From positions 1,278,001-1,342,000 of the forward strand of contig NZ_RIBP01000004.1 in NCBI RefSeq assembly GCF_007273535.1: 64,000 bases of DNA, given 5' to 3'. Positions 42,987 through 51,745 of the stretch are shown one piece after another. Made by a program: the position numbers and the translations under genes. Within the stretch, counting starts at the first letter, position 1, and the number at the start of each line of letters is the position of its first letter. Under the pieces are notes generated by a model. The model did no database searches and was not told the DNA's origin. It worked only from the letters and a program-made list of their open reading frames with translations. The stretch comes from Niallia circulans (lineage in GTDB: Bacteria > Bacillota > Bacilli > Bacillales > Cytobacillaceae).

Positions 42987-43020
42987 AAAACCGGCCCCCA
43001 AATAGGAGGCCGGTTTTATT
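42987..43020 (+). terminator. Terminator of the homoserine dehydrogenase gene
   Basis: AAAACCGGCC / GGCCGGTTTT, 11-base loop, then ATTAT. Confidence 0.85.
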
Positions 43021-43143
43021 ATCGAGATAACGTAAAAGCTACAAGGAGGCATATGATTACTTTCCGCTAACATTGCAGGCGAATGCATGCCGGAAAAGTT
43101 TCAATCAGATACGTGATGCTTATATATTTTCGGCATTGCAAAC

Positions 43144-43335
43144 TTACAGGGCGGATTTTTGGGCAGCCAATCTCTGATATCTGACAATGTAAGTATCAAG
43201 CTGTTCACTGATTTGAAGTGTACCAGGATCATTAAGACCTCTATCGCTTCCTGCTTTAATCAGTTCTAGCTTTAAAGATTCAATATCTTGCAGCAGCTCG
43301 CTCATACTCTCCTTATTATCTTTTTTCGCTATCAT
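43144..43335 (-). CDS. Spo0E-like aspartyl-phosphate phosphatase
   Basis: Small helical protein (63 residues) of the Spo0E family, which dephosphorylates Spo0A-P to delay sporulation. The signature SEQLDTYIVRYQ (about 43-54) matches the conserved SQxLD motif of the second helix. The AGGAGTAATC ribosome site supports ATG 43335. It is monocistronic. The exact target among phospho-regulators cannot be told from sequence. Confidence 0.85.
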   Translation of the reverse strand: MIAKKDNKESMSELLQDIESLKLELIKAGSDRGLNDPGTLQISEQLDTYIVRYQRLAAQKSAL

Positions 43336-43519
43336 AATGATTACTCCTAGGTATCAATCTTTGTACTTATTCTAACAAAATAATTTGGAAAAATTAAGTG
43401 TTTTTATAAGGAAATTTACATAAATTGAAAACAATTATTAAAGATGGGAGGAAAACATGCTTTAATTTTAAGGAGGCACAATCATTTCCGTTGGGCAAAG
43501 GAAAAACATTATGTGTTCA

Positions 43520-43535
43520 TGTAAGCGCTTTTACA
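43520..43535 (+). promoter_or_regulatory. cre site (CcpA operator) of the licBCAH operon
   Basis: TGTAAGCGCTTTTACA is a near-perfect palindromic catabolite-responsive element, 157 bases before licB. It predicts CcpA repression by preferred sugars. No LicT-type antiterminator site could be identified in the rest of the 356-base gap, and the promoter is not placed. Confidence 0.8.
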
Positions 43536-43691
43536 TTAAGATAAGGACATAAGGTAATACAGCAACAAACGGAATGCAAAAGCATATACGACAAGAAATA
43601 CAAAACATAAATGACTTAATATAGTGTATGCGCTAAGCATTCTAAAAACTTTTTTCATCATACAATTTTAATTTCTAGGAGGAATTATATT

Positions 43692-43997
43692 ATGAATATC
43701 TTATTATGCTGTGCTGCAGGAATGTCTACGAGTCTATTAGTAACAAAAATGGAAACTGCTGCAAAGGAACAAGGAATTGAATGCAAAATCTGGGCTGAAA
43801 GTGCAGATGCAGTAAAAAGCCACATCGATAACGCAGATGTATTATTGCTTGGACCACAAGTTCGCTATTTGCTTCCACAAATGAAAAAACTTGGTGCAGA
43901 AAAAGGAATTCCAGTAGATTCTATCAACATGATGCATTATGGAACTTGCAACGGTGCAGAAGTATTGAAATCAGCTATTAACCTAGTTAACAACTAA
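43692..43997 (+). CDS. licB: PTS beta-glucoside/cellobiose IIB component
   Basis: Cytoplasmic phosphotransfer domain of a lactose/cellobiose-family PTS (101 residues). The phosphorylated Cys is Cys7 in [14 protein letters not shown]. It accepts phosphate from IIA and passes it to the sugar bound by IIC. It is first gene of the operon, with an AGGAGG ribosome site, and is controlled by the upstream cre. Order B-C-A-H is that of B. subtilis licBCAH. Confidence 0.92.
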   Translation: MNILLCCAAGMSTSLLVTKMETAAKEQGIECKIWAESADAVKSHIDNADVLLLGPQVRYLLPQMKKLGAEKGIPVDSINMMHYGTCNGAEVLKSAINLVNN

Positions 43998-44017
43998 AAT
44001 AGGATAAGGTGATAAAT

Positions 44018-45346
44018 ATGAATAAGTTCTTAGCCTTCTTAGAAGAAAAATTTATGCCTTTTGCAGCCAAATTGGCTGCTCAAAGGCACTTAGGCGCATT
44101 AAAAGACGGTATCATCTTGGCAATGCCGATGATCATCATCGGTTCAGTATTCTTAATTCTAGGTTATCTGCCAATTCCGGGCTATGCAGACTTTATGGCA
44201 AGAGTATTCGGAGATGCTTGGCTAACAAAAATCTCTTATCCAGTTGACGCTACATTCAATATGATGGGTCTGATTGCAGCATTCGGTATTGCTTACAGAC
44301 TAGCTGAAAGATATTCACTAGACGCTATAACAGCAGGGGTTATCTCACTATGTGCTTTCCTTTTAGCAACACCATTTAATGTTCCCTTCTTAGCAGAAGG
44401 TGCAACAGAATCAGTAGCAGTAACAGGCGCTATCCCAGTAGCAATGATGGGAAGTAAAGGATTGTTCGTAGCAATCTTAATCGCATTGTTCTCAACAGAG
44501 GTTTACCGCTTTATCATCAACAAAAACATGGTAATTAAAATGCCTGACGGAGTTCCGCCAGCAGTAAGTAAATCATTTGTCGCTTTAATTCCGGGCTTTA
44601 TTGTAATCGCTATCATTTGGGTAATTCGTTTAGTTGTAGAATATTTCGGTATCAACAGTATACATGATATTGTAACACTATTACTTGGCAAACCGCTTGG
44701 CTTATTAGGTGGATCACTTATCGGTTCTATCATCGCATATGGATTGGTAATGCTGTTATGGTCTGCAGGTCTTCACGGTACAAACATCGTTGGTGGGGTT
44801 ATGAACCCAATCTGGCTGTCAAACACAGATGCTAACAAAGCTGCTTTCCAAGCAGGAAAAGAGCTTCCAGAGATTTTCACAGCACAATTCTTTGAAGTAT
44901 TCATCAATATCGGTGGATCTGGAGCAACATTCGCATTCGTTCTTATGATGGTACTGTTTGCACGAAGCAGACAAATGAAGGATTTGGGTCGATTATCAAT
45001 CGGACCGGGAGCATTTATGATTAACGAACCAGTTATTTTCGGTACACCAGTCGTAATGAACCCATTATTGATCATCCCGTTCTTCTTAACACCAATTATA
45101 ACAATCACAGTGACATATTATGCAATGAAACTTGGCTTTGTGGCAAAACCAGCAGGAATCGCAATCCCTTGGACAACGCCGCCGCTAATCGGTGGATACT
45201 TGGCAACAGGCGGAAAGCTATCCGGTGCAATTATGCAGCTTGTTAACATCGGAATTGCGTTTGTACTTTACTTCCCATTCTTCAGAACTTGGGATAAGCA
45301 AAAACTAGCAGAAGAAAAAGGTACAGAATTCACAAAAGTAAGCTAA
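44018..45346 (+). CDS. licC: PTS beta-glucoside/cellobiose IIC permease
   Basis: Membrane permease that binds and imports the beta-glucoside (442 residues, about ten helices). Family motifs include DGIILAMPMIIIGS and WSAGLHGTNIVGG, and the conserved loop around residue 330 contains GPGAFMINEPVIFG. ATG 44018 follows AAGGTGA 21 bases after licB. A large hairpin separates it from licA. Confidence 0.92.
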   Translation: MNKFLAFLEEKFMPFAAKLAAQRHLGALKDGIILAMPMIIIGSVFLILGYLPIPGYADFMARVFGDAWLTKISYPVDATFNMMGLIAAFGIAYRLAERYSLDAITAGVISLCAFLLATPFNVPFLAEGATESVAVTGAIPVAMMGSKGLFVAILIALFSTEVYRFIINKNMVIKMPDGVPPAVSKSFVALIPGFIVIAIIWVIRLVVEYFGINSIHDIVTLLLGKPLGLLGGSLIGSIIAYGLVMLLWSAGLHGTNIVGGVMNPIWLSNTDANKAAFQAGKELPEIFTAQFFEVFINIGGSGATFAFVLMMVLFARSRQMKDLGRLSIGPGAFMINEPVIFGTPVVMNPLLIIPFFLTPIITITVTYYAMKLGFVAKPAGIAIPWTTPPLIGGYLATGGKLSGAIMQLVNIGIAFVLYFPFFRTWDKQKLAEEKGTEFTKVS

Positions 45347-45365
45347 TAATTAGTTGCGAATTAAT

Positions 45366-45404
45366 GTGCGAGTATTTTTGGAAACGCTTCAAAAATACTC
45401 GCAC
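45366..45404 (+). other. Stable intercistronic hairpin between licC and licA
   Basis: A perfect 15-bp stem GTGCGAGTATTTTTG / CAAAAATACTCGCAC with a 9-base loop. No T-tract follows on the plus strand. The loop region (TGGAAACGCTTCAA) resembles a weak cre. It probably stabilises or processes the mRNA, allowing different IIBC and IIA/LicH levels. Confidence 0.6.
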
Positions 45405-45453
45405 ACCATACTTAATAATTTTTACATTCTAAAATAGAAGGGTTGATTATACA

Positions 45454-45783
45454 ATGGCTAATATGGAAGAAACAGTATTCCAGATTATCCTCCACGGGGG
45501 AAACGGAAAAAGCTGCGCAATGGAAGCAATTGCTGCTGCTAAAGAAGGAAACTTCGAGCTTGCTAAACAAAAGATGGAAGAAGCTGCAGAAGCACTTAAT
45601 GATGCCCATCATATCCAAACATCCCTTATTCAAAATGAAGTAAGAGGAAACAAAATTGAGGTATCCCTGTTAATGGTGCATGCACAGGATCACTTAATGA
45701 ACGCAATAACGCTTAAAGATTTAGCACAAGAAATTATTGATTTATATGAACTTGTTAAAACTCCTGGAGGTGTCCAAAAATGA
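45454..45783 (+). CDS. licA: PTS beta-glucoside/cellobiose IIA component
   Basis: Helical phosphocarrier of the lactose/cellobiose family (109 residues). The phosphorylated His is His76 in MVHAQDHLMNA, with Asp79 as the family's metal ligand. It receives phosphate from HPr and passes it to LicB. The stop overlaps the licH start by four bases (ATGA), so the hydrolase is translationally coupled. Confidence 0.92.
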   Translation: MANMEETVFQIILHGGNGKSCAMEAIAAAKEGNFELAKQKMEEAAEALNDAHHIQTSLIQNEVRGNKIEVSLLMVHAQDHLMNAITLKDLAQEIIDLYELVKTPGGVQK

Positions 45784-47108
45784 CAAACGGAATTAAAATT
45801 GCCACTATTGGCGGAGGATCAAGCTATACACCAGAACTAGTAGAAGGTTTCATTAAACGTTACGAGGAATTACCTATCAGAGAACTATGGCTTGTTGATA
45901 TTGAAGCAGGTAAGGAAAAGCTTGAAATCGTTGGTAACCTGGCAAAACGTATGATTGAAAAAGCAGGCTTGCCAATTGAGGTGCATTTGACACTTGACCG
46001 CAGAGAAGCACTTAAGGATGCAGACTTTGTTACAACACAATTCCGTGTCGGCCTACTTGATGCTCGTGCGAAAGATGAAAGAATTCCGTTAAAATATGGC
46101 GTGCTTGGCCAAGAAACAAACGGACCTGGCGGATTGTTCAAAGGCTTGCGAACAATTCCTGTTATTTTAGATATTTGTAAGGATATCGAGGAGCTATGCC
46201 CGAACGCTTGGCTGATTAACTTCACAAACCCAGCTGGTATGGTAACAGAAGCAGTTCTGCGCTATTCAAACATCAAAAAAGTAGTCGGTCTGTGCAATGT
46301 TCCAATCGGTATGGAAATGGGTATCGCGAAGCTTCTAGATGTTGATCATTCAAGAGTCCGCATTGACTTCGCTGGATTAAACCATATGGTATACGGCTTA
46401 GATGTGTATGTCGATGGAGAAAGCGTGAAGGATAAAGTAATCAACCTTCTAACAGATCCAAATAACAGTTCATTTGTTAAAAATATCGAAGGTCTTGGCT
46501 GGGAGCCAGAATTCATTAAAGCATTAAATGTGCTTACATGTCCTTACCATATGTACTACTATAAAACGAGTGAAATGATTGCTAAAGATCAAAAGAACTC
46601 GAAAAGTGAAGGAACTCGTGCAGAAGTCGTGCAAGCACTTGAAAAAGAATTGTTTGAGCTTTACAAAGATCCAAACCTTGCTATTAAGCCACCACAATTG
46701 GAAAAACGCGGAGGAGCATACTATTCTGATGCGGCAGTACGTTTGATCAATTCTATATACAATGACAAACGCGATATTCAGCCTGTTAATACAATCAATA
46801 ACGGAGCTATCGCTGGCATTCCGAATGACTCTGCAGTTGAAGTTTCCAGCATCATTACAAAGGATGGTCCAAAACCAATCGTAATGGGTGAGCTTCCAGT
46901 AGCGGTAAGAGGACTTGTACAACAAATTAAATCCTTTGAAAGAGTTGCAGCAGAAGCAGCAGTAACAGGTGACTATGACAAAGCAATCCTGGCTCTTACA
47001 ATCAACCCGCTATCTCCATCAGATACGGTTGCGAAGGAAATTGTTGACGAAATGCTTGAAGCACATAAAGAGCATTTACCACAGTTCTTCAACAAGGTTG
47101 AAGCATAA
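45780..47108 (+). CDS. licH: 6-phospho-beta-glucosidase, GH4 family
   Basis: NAD- and metal-dependent glycosidase that splits the 6-phospho-beta-glucosides delivered by LicBCA (442 residues). The N-terminal Rossmann motif is ATIGGGSSYTPELVEG. The metal ligands are the Cys of GLCNVPIGM and the His of FAGLNHM, both present. GH4 enzymes act by oxidation-elimination rather than ordinary hydrolysis. It is the last gene of the operon, with a terminator directly after it. No licR regulator gene accompanies the operon here. Confidence 0.92.
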   Translation: MTNGIKIATIGGGSSYTPELVEGFIKRYEELPIRELWLVDIEAGKEKLEIVGNLAKRMIEKAGLPIEVHLTLDRREALKDADFVTTQFRVGLLDARAKDERIPLKYGVLGQETNGPGGLFKGLRTIPVILDICKDIEELCPNAWLINFTNPAGMVTEAVLRYSNIKKVVGLCNVPIGMEMGIAKLLDVDHSRVRIDFAGLNHMVYGLDVYVDGESVKDKVINLLTDPNNSSFVKNIEGLGWEPEFIKALNVLTCPYHMYYYKTSEMIAKDQKNSKSEGTRAEVVQALEKELFELYKDPNLAIKPPQLEKRGGAYYSDAAVRLINSIYNDKRDIQPVNTINNGAIAGIPNDSAVEVSSIITKDGPKPIVMGELPVAVRGLVQQIKSFERVAAEAAVTGDYDKAILALTINPLSPSDTVAKEIVDEMLEAHKEHLPQFFNKVEA

Positions 47109-47115
47109 TATTACG

Positions 47116-47142
47116 AAAAGGACGGGAAACCGTCCTTTTTTT
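47116..47142 (+). terminator. Terminator of the licBCAH operon
   Basis: AAAAGGACGG / CCGTCCTTTT with a GAAA loop and a T-run. Confidence 0.92.
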
Positions 47143-47252
47143 GTTGTCCTAGATTGAGATAGTAATAGAACTTGTTAGCCAGGCTAAGGCAACAAAGAAG
47201 GCAAAGGAAATTTCCTTCCCTTGCCTTTGCGATAAAAAATATATAATAGCAA

Positions 47253-47372
47253 TTAAACAGCGGCTTCCTCTGTATTGTCTTTTTGTGTAAATAAATAAGC
47301 TAAGTAGGAGTGAAGCTCAAACTTTTCATTAATGATAAAATCCTTTACATCTAATTTCGTCATCTTATTCAT
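47253..47372 (-). CDS. 39-residue small protein with strong ribosome site
   Basis: Unrecognised. Starts MNKMTKLDVKDFIINEKF, continues with the hydrophobic/aromatic stretch ELHSYLAYLFTQ and ends KDNTEEAAV. The start codon is preceded by AAAGGAGGAATTGACG, a near-perfect Shine-Dalgarno at proper spacing, which is the main evidence for translation. No Cys, no signal peptide and no clear membrane helix. It is isolated between licH and the repeat cluster, with a G+C-richer inverted repeat (about 47198-47227) downstream. A regulatory peptide or small sporulation protein is possible; no function is claimed. Confidence 0.55.
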   Translation of the reverse strand: MNKMTKLDVKDFIINEKFELHSYLAYLFTQKDNTEEAAV

Positions 47373-47467
47373 CGTCAATTCCTCCTTTGTAATACCATTC
47401 TTTCCAAACTAGCAAACTGTTATACATATAAATAGAAAAAAGTTTACTAGATGATAAAAATAGAAAG

Positions 47468-47510
47468 GTCGAGTATGCTTCGCTCCATTTCACTAAGTTT
47501 TTAATTATTG
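47468..47510 (-). repeat. Fragment of the dispersed repeat, next to copy B
   Basis: On the minus strand, ACTTAGTGAAATGGAGCGAA and ACTCGAC match the core of copies A-C. It lies 22 bases beyond the outer end of copy B in the same orientation, so it is a remnant of an earlier or tandem copy. Confidence 0.6.
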
Positions 47511-47532
47511 CCTTTAGATCAATAACATAAAA

Positions 47533-47842
47533 AAGTGGCTGGGATAAAACAAAAGATAACCTTTCAATACGCGAATAATAAAATTATAACTAAATTTAAA
47601 AAATGAAGGTTGTGTCTAAATAGAATAGGGAGTTAAAATTAGTTCGTTTCATTGCACGCGCGTCCTCGCCTGCGGGGTCTTATCCTTTCCTCTATTTCCC
47701 TTAGTAGTCGAGTGGCCTCCGCTCCATTCCACTAAGATTTCTAATTATTGTATTAAAACTAAAAATAAAAAGACCGAACTACTTAATCTGATTAAGTAGT
47801 TCGGTCTTTGCGCTGATTCACATACTTATGTCCCAGCCTCTT
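47533..47842 (-). repeat. Copy B of the dispersed terminator-bearing repeat
   Basis: A 310-bp minus-strand copy. The end near the exonuclease gene is the perfect terminal repeat (TGTCCCAGCCTCTT on the plus strand, ending 47842). The other end has two changes (AAGTGGCTGGGATA). The hairpin is the strongest of all copies: a 19-bp perfect stem with loop CTG (47769-47809), followed on the minus strand by T-rich sequence. The core shares AGTTCGTTTCATTGCACGCG and GCCTGCGGGGTC with copy A. It begins 45 bases after the stop of the minus-strand exonuclease gene. Confidence 0.85.
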
Positions 47843-47886
47843 GAATTAGAGTTACATATTTGTGTTGACCTCGTAAGCATCAGTTG

Positions 47887-48834
47887 TTATTGTAGCAAAC
47901 GCAGAAACTGTTCTTCGTTAACAACCTCAATATCCTGGCCCTTTTCTTTTAGCTCGTAAGCTTTCTTTTCCTTTGTGCTGATGCCTGTGGCACCGACAAG
48001 CTGTTTGTCTTGAACACCAACGACAAGATAGTTCGTTTTCCCGCTAACACCGCTTTTGACAAGACCGCCTGCATCCACTACCTTTTGCATCGCTTCTTTT
48101 CTGTCCAATGTTGCTAAATCTCCTGTGAAAACAACATTTTTGCCAAACAATGCATGTGACTCATCAAAGGTTTCGGTAGTTGCGGCAATTTCAGAAATTG
48201 ACACAGAATTGAACTTTTTCGTTGGTTTTGGTGCTGGTCTTTTTTTGCTGAAGGAAATCTGCGGCTTTAATTCTGTAAATGGCTTAACAGCAATGCGCTT
48301 ATTTGTCTTAAAATAATCCGCAAGACAAGCTTCGTCCATCGCCTTAATACTTGCGATAACTAATTCAGCACAAGCTATCGCATCTGCTCCAGCATGGTGG
48401 TGATCCTCCAATTTAACACCAAATCTAGCAGTGCGAGCCTTTAAGGATTGTCGTATCCCTTCCCCTCTACAGGCTGCCGTGCTTATTGAAATGCTGTCAG
48501 CATAACGAAGCGTTGGTATTGGAAGACCGTATTTCATCAAACAGCTATGCAAGACACTCATATCAAATTGTGCATTATGTGCAATCAGGAGCTGATTTTC
48601 CAACTTGTCCTTCAGCTTTTCCCAAACTTGATCAAAGGTTGGTTCCTCCTGTACATCAGCTGCTGTTATCCCGTGAACAGCGACAAATCTTTCGTTAAAT
48701 CTTAACACAGGCGGCTTAATAAGATAATAATCTGTCTTTACCACCTGATTGTTTTCAACATAAGCAAGTCCGATCGAGCAGGCACTGTCCATTTCTTCAT
48801 TCGCAATCTCAAAATCTATTGCAATAAAATCCAT
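47887..48834 (-). CDS. DnaQ-like 3'-5' exonuclease with C-terminal BRCT domain
   Basis: DEDDh-family exonuclease (315 residues). Motif I is FIAIDFEIAN and motif III is HHHAGADAIAC (about residues 1-170). A linker rich in Lys, Pro and Ser (about 190-230) leads to a BRCT domain (about 235-315) like that of DNA ligase (GKNVVFTGDL, GGLVKSGVSGKTNYLVVG). ATG 48834 follows GTGAGGAGTG; the in-frame GTG 48849 overlaps that ribosome site and is rejected. A DNA repair or proofreading role is inferred. The copy B hairpin probably terminates it. Confidence 0.88.
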   Translation of the reverse strand: MDFIAIDFEIANEEMDSACSIGLAYVENNQVVKTDYYLIKPPVLRFNERFVAVHGITAADVQEEPTFDQVWEKLKDKLENQLLIAHNAQFDMSVLHSCLMKYGLPIPTLRYADSISISTAACRGEGIRQSLKARTARFGVKLEDHHHAGADAIACAELVIASIKAMDEACLADYFKTNKRIAVKPFTELKPQISFSKKRPAPKPTKKFNSVSISEIAATTETFDESHALFGKNVVFTGDLATLDRKEAMQKVVDAGGLVKSGVSGKTNYLVVGVQDKQLVGATGISTKEKKAYELKEKGQDIEVVNEEQFLRLLQ

Positions 48835-48975
48835 CGTATCACTCCTCACAAAAACTTCTCTTTATAATAATATACCACGTATGTTTGATAGATTGATATT
48901 CCTGAACTGGTGCAAATAATTCCAACATGCAATATATCTTCATAAAAGAGAACTACTTATATGAATTTCCAATTT

Positions 48976-49017
48976 GCAATCATATATTATTATTCTTGAA
49001 TAATAATATATGATTGC
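48976..49017. other. Perfect 19-bp inverted repeat with 4-base loop
   Basis: GCAATCATATATTATTATT (48976-48994), loop CTTG, exact complement 48999-49017. It lies in the divergent gap between the exonuclease and phosphatase genes. No T-run follows on either strand, so it is not a standard terminator; it may form an RNA hairpin or DNA cruciform. Confidence 0.6.
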
Positions 49018-49136
49018 ATGGTGGCGCTTCCAGGTGGAGTTATTACTTTTTCTGTACATTCAGTCATATAATGGATATGCTTTGTACAACCCCTTAATTT
49101 AAAGGGTGAAATTTACCTCTAAAAGGAGAATCAAGG

Positions 49137-49193
49137 ATGACAATTTTAATAAATAGGAAAAGGTTATTTCAACTGGATTTTACTGTTACCTAG
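49137..49193 (+). CDS. Possible 18-residue leader peptide upstream of the phosphatase gene
   Basis: MTILINRKRLFQLDFTVT, preceded by AAAAGGAGAATCAAGG and ending at TAG 48 bases before the phosphatase start. Only the ribosome site supports it; there is no run of a single amino acid that would mark an attenuator. Confidence 0.3.
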   Translation: MTILINRKRLFQLDFTVT

Positions 49194-49241
49194 TGATGGA
49201 TGCAGCGGTGGTATATGGATTATTTGGAGGAGAGAGGCAGG

Positions 49242-50087
49242 ATGAAGCATTTACAGAATAATGGTTTGGAGCTAAAGTTCGACTGGCTTGCCAACTTTCG
49301 GGATGTTGGCGGGCGAAGCGGTTATGACGGTGAAAGGATGGGGTTTGGTCTCGTTTTTCGGTCTGAGGAATTATCTAAGCTGTCGAAGGAAGATATAAAC
49401 AAAATAAAGCGTTTAGGAATAAAAACCATCTGTGACTTCAGAACGGATGCAGAGCGGAAGTCGAAGGTAAGCAGGCTTAATGAAAAGCATGGAATAAAAG
49501 TGATCGCACTTTCCATGAACGACAAAAGCAGGGAGTTTACCCGCAAAGAGTTTTTTAGATTTCTCGTTATGGGAACAAAGGAAATTAACTTTGAGGATAT
49601 TATGCATGACATGTATAAATATATGGCCTTTCAATGTAATCAGGAGCTCAAGCAAATGATTGAGCTGTTAGCACATCGTGAAAACTATCCGATATTAATT
49701 CATTGCACTGGCGGAAAGGACCGTACTGGCTTTATGTCAGCAATACTGCAGCTGGCAATTGGCATAAATTATGAAGAGGTAATGGCTGATTATCTCCATT
49801 CCAATAACCTGATTGGTCCAAAGATGAAAAAACTGGAGAATGTATTACGGTGGATCAGCCTTTTTAGAGTGTCATCTGCACGCCTCAGACCAGTTCTTGA
49901 GGTGCGGCGTGAATATTTACAGCCTGTATATGAAGCAATTATTCAAGAATATGGGACAATAGAAAATTATCTGCAGACAGCATGCGGCATCTCCACACAA
50001 ACGCTTAAAAGCATGAGAGCGCTGCTGTTAGTGAGTGATGATAAGATAATTAAGGAGGAGCCTTATGCAAGAATTGTTCTTCGTTAA
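49242..50087 (+). CDS. Tyrosine-protein phosphatase family protein
   Basis: Dual-specificity-like phosphatase of the PF13350 group (281 residues). The P-loop is HCTGGKDRTG with nucleophile Cys155 and Arg161. The N-terminal signature NFRDVGGRSGYDG is typical of this group. ATG 49242 follows GGAGG (49226-49230); the earlier in-frame ATG 49200 lacks a site. Its 3' end overlaps the next gene by 23 bases, so they form an operon. The substrate (protein tyrosine or phosphoinositide) is unknown. Confidence 0.85.
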   Translation: MKHLQNNGLELKFDWLANFRDVGGRSGYDGERMGFGLVFRSEELSKLSKEDINKIKRLGIKTICDFRTDAERKSKVSRLNEKHGIKVIALSMNDKSREFTRKEFFRFLVMGTKEINFEDIMHDMYKYMAFQCNQELKQMIELLAHRENYPILIHCTGGKDRTGFMSAILQLAIGINYEEVMADYLHSNNLIGPKMKKLENVLRWISLFRVSSARLRPVLEVRREYLQPVYEAIIQEYGTIENYLQTACGISTQTLKSMRALLLVSDDKIIKEEPYARIVLR

Positions 50088-50946
50088 AGATTATAAACAG
50101 AATGACAGTTTGCGGAAAAGCTTTTCAGAACTTGCGGTTAATATTTTTGGAATAAGCTTTGAAGACTGGTATGTAAAAGGCTTTTGGAATGAACGTTATA
50201 TTCCCTATTCCTTTTGCGATAATGGAAAGGTCGTTGCGAATGTATCAGTTAATCTCGTTGATTTAATTGTGGCAGGACAGCTAAAAAAGGCTGTGCAAAT
50301 CGGTACGGTCATGACACATCCAGACTATAGAGACAGAGGGCTTTCACGCTTTCTTTTGGAAAAGGTACTTGCTGAATTCGAGAACGAAGTAGACCTGTTT
50401 TATCTTTTTGCCAATCATGAGGTGTTGGAGTTTTATCCTAAGTTTGGATTCAATAGAGTAGAGGAGGCAGAGTACTTTATTGAAATTGATAATGCATGCG
50501 CGTTGCCTGTCGAGATGCGAAAGCTGGATGGCAAAGGCTTGGAAGATCTACAATTTATTCGGGATTTTGCAATAAAGCGTAAATCCTTGTCACAAGTCTT
50601 TTCAACAGAGCAAACGAGTGGGATTTTGCTTTTTTATTGTTTAAATGTATTTCATGACCAGATATACCTTTTAGAAGAGGAGAAAGTGATTATCATCTGT
50701 GAGAAGGATGGAAACAAGCTTCATCTGTATGATGTAATTGCAAGCTATGCTGTGGATATGGAAGAGCTCCTTGTGAAAATAACTGCTTTGGGAACGACAG
50801 AGGTTATCCTTCATTTTACTCCAGAGAATTTAAGTGGCTTATTAAGCAGGAAGGCTGTTGAAACGGAGGATGTACTTTTTGTGAAAGTGACTGGGGAAGG
50901 TATCTACCCAGAAGGTGTTAAGCATCCTGTTATGGCGAAAGCATAA
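50065..50946 (+). CDS. GNAT-family N-acetyltransferase, two-domain
   Basis: A 293-residue protein with an N-terminal GNAT domain (about 1-150). The acetyl-CoA loop is the stretch IGTVMTHPDYRDRGLSRFLL and a later core strand is FYPKFGFNRV. A C-terminal half of about 140 residues resembles the second domain of Eis-like acetyltransferases. The AAGGAGG ribosome site lies within the end of the phosphatase gene. Substrate unknown. Confidence 0.8.
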   Translation: MQELFFVKDYKQNDSLRKSFSELAVNIFGISFEDWYVKGFWNERYIPYSFCDNGKVVANVSVNLVDLIVAGQLKKAVQIGTVMTHPDYRDRGLSRFLLEKVLAEFENEVDLFYLFANHEVLEFYPKFGFNRVEEAEYFIEIDNACALPVEMRKLDGKGLEDLQFIRDFAIKRKSLSQVFSTEQTSGILLFYCLNVFHDQIYLLEEEKVIIICEKDGNKLHLYDVIASYAVDMEELLVKITALGTTEVILHFTPENLSGLLSRKAVETEDVLFVKVTGEGIYPEGVKHPVMAKA

Positions 50947-51011
50947 ATCTATTTTAATATAATGAAATGTTAAAGATGTCTGGAAGATATAATGATAGAG
51001 GTGGTGCTGTA

Positions 51012-51704
51012 GTGGCAAAGGAAGGACTATCCTTAGAGAGAATTATCTTTATCGGCAGAACTTTTAAAGAATACATGGATATGTTCTCATTAAAGCTAGA
51101 CGATTTGAAGGGTAAAAAAATTTTAGATTGTCCTGCAGGTGCTTGTTCCTTTACAGCAGAAGGGGCAATGCATGGTCTTAATATCATGGCGGCAGACATT
51201 GCCTACTATCATCAGAATCAAGACCTGTATGAAAAAGGACTTGAAGACATAAAGCATACTGTTGATTCCCTTGAAAAGGTCAAGGACCACTATGTTTGGA
51301 ACTACTTTCAAGATATTTGCGGCTTGAAAGCAAGTCGAAAAGAGGCGCTGACTGCTTGTTATAAGGACAGAGCAAATAATCCTGCAAGATATTTAGCGTG
51401 TACCTTGCCCTCACTACCATTTGCAGCAGAGGAATTTGATATTGTGCTGTCAGCTCACTTTTTATTTACCTATGCAGACAGGCTCGACAAGGATTTTCAT
51501 TTTGCTGTAATTGACGAACTCCTCAGAGTCGCTAAAACAGAAATTCGCATCTTCCCGACAGTTGATTTAGATGGAAACAGATATGCCTATTTAGATGAAG
51601 TGATTAGTCGCTTAGCAGCAAAGGGTCATAAAGCAGAAGAGCGGAAGGTTGGGTATGAATTTCAGAGAAATGCTGATACGATGCTGAGAATTGTGAAGGT
51701 ATGA
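51012..51704 (+). CDS. SAM-dependent methyltransferase
   Basis: Class I methyltransferase-like protein. Motif I is ILDCPAGACSFTAEG and motif IV is FDIVLSAHFLFTY. GTG 51012 has an AGAGGTGG ribosome site at good spacing and gives 230 residues. The frame also contains ATG 50967 without a site, which would give 245 residues. Substrate unknown. It overlaps the following GNAT gene's possible start by four bases. Confidence 0.78.
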   Translation: MAKEGLSLERIIFIGRTFKEYMDMFSLKLDDLKGKKILDCPAGACSFTAEGAMHGLNIMAADIAYYHQNQDLYEKGLEDIKHTVDSLEKVKDHYVWNYFQDICGLKASRKEALTACYKDRANNPARYLACTLPSLPFAAEEFDIVLSAHFLFTYADRLDKDFHFAVIDELLRVAKTEIRIFPTVDLDGNRYAYLDEVISRLAAKGHKAEERKVGYEFQRNADTMLRIVKV

Positions 51705-51745
51705 GGCTTTTAAATAAGCGATTTAGAAGGGAATCCAGAAATAAG

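Noticed and set aside
43446..43460. GG-N10-GC pair as a sigma-54 promoter for licBCAH
   Set aside because: The flanking bases match the -24/-12 consensus poorly and no LevR-type activator is nearby.
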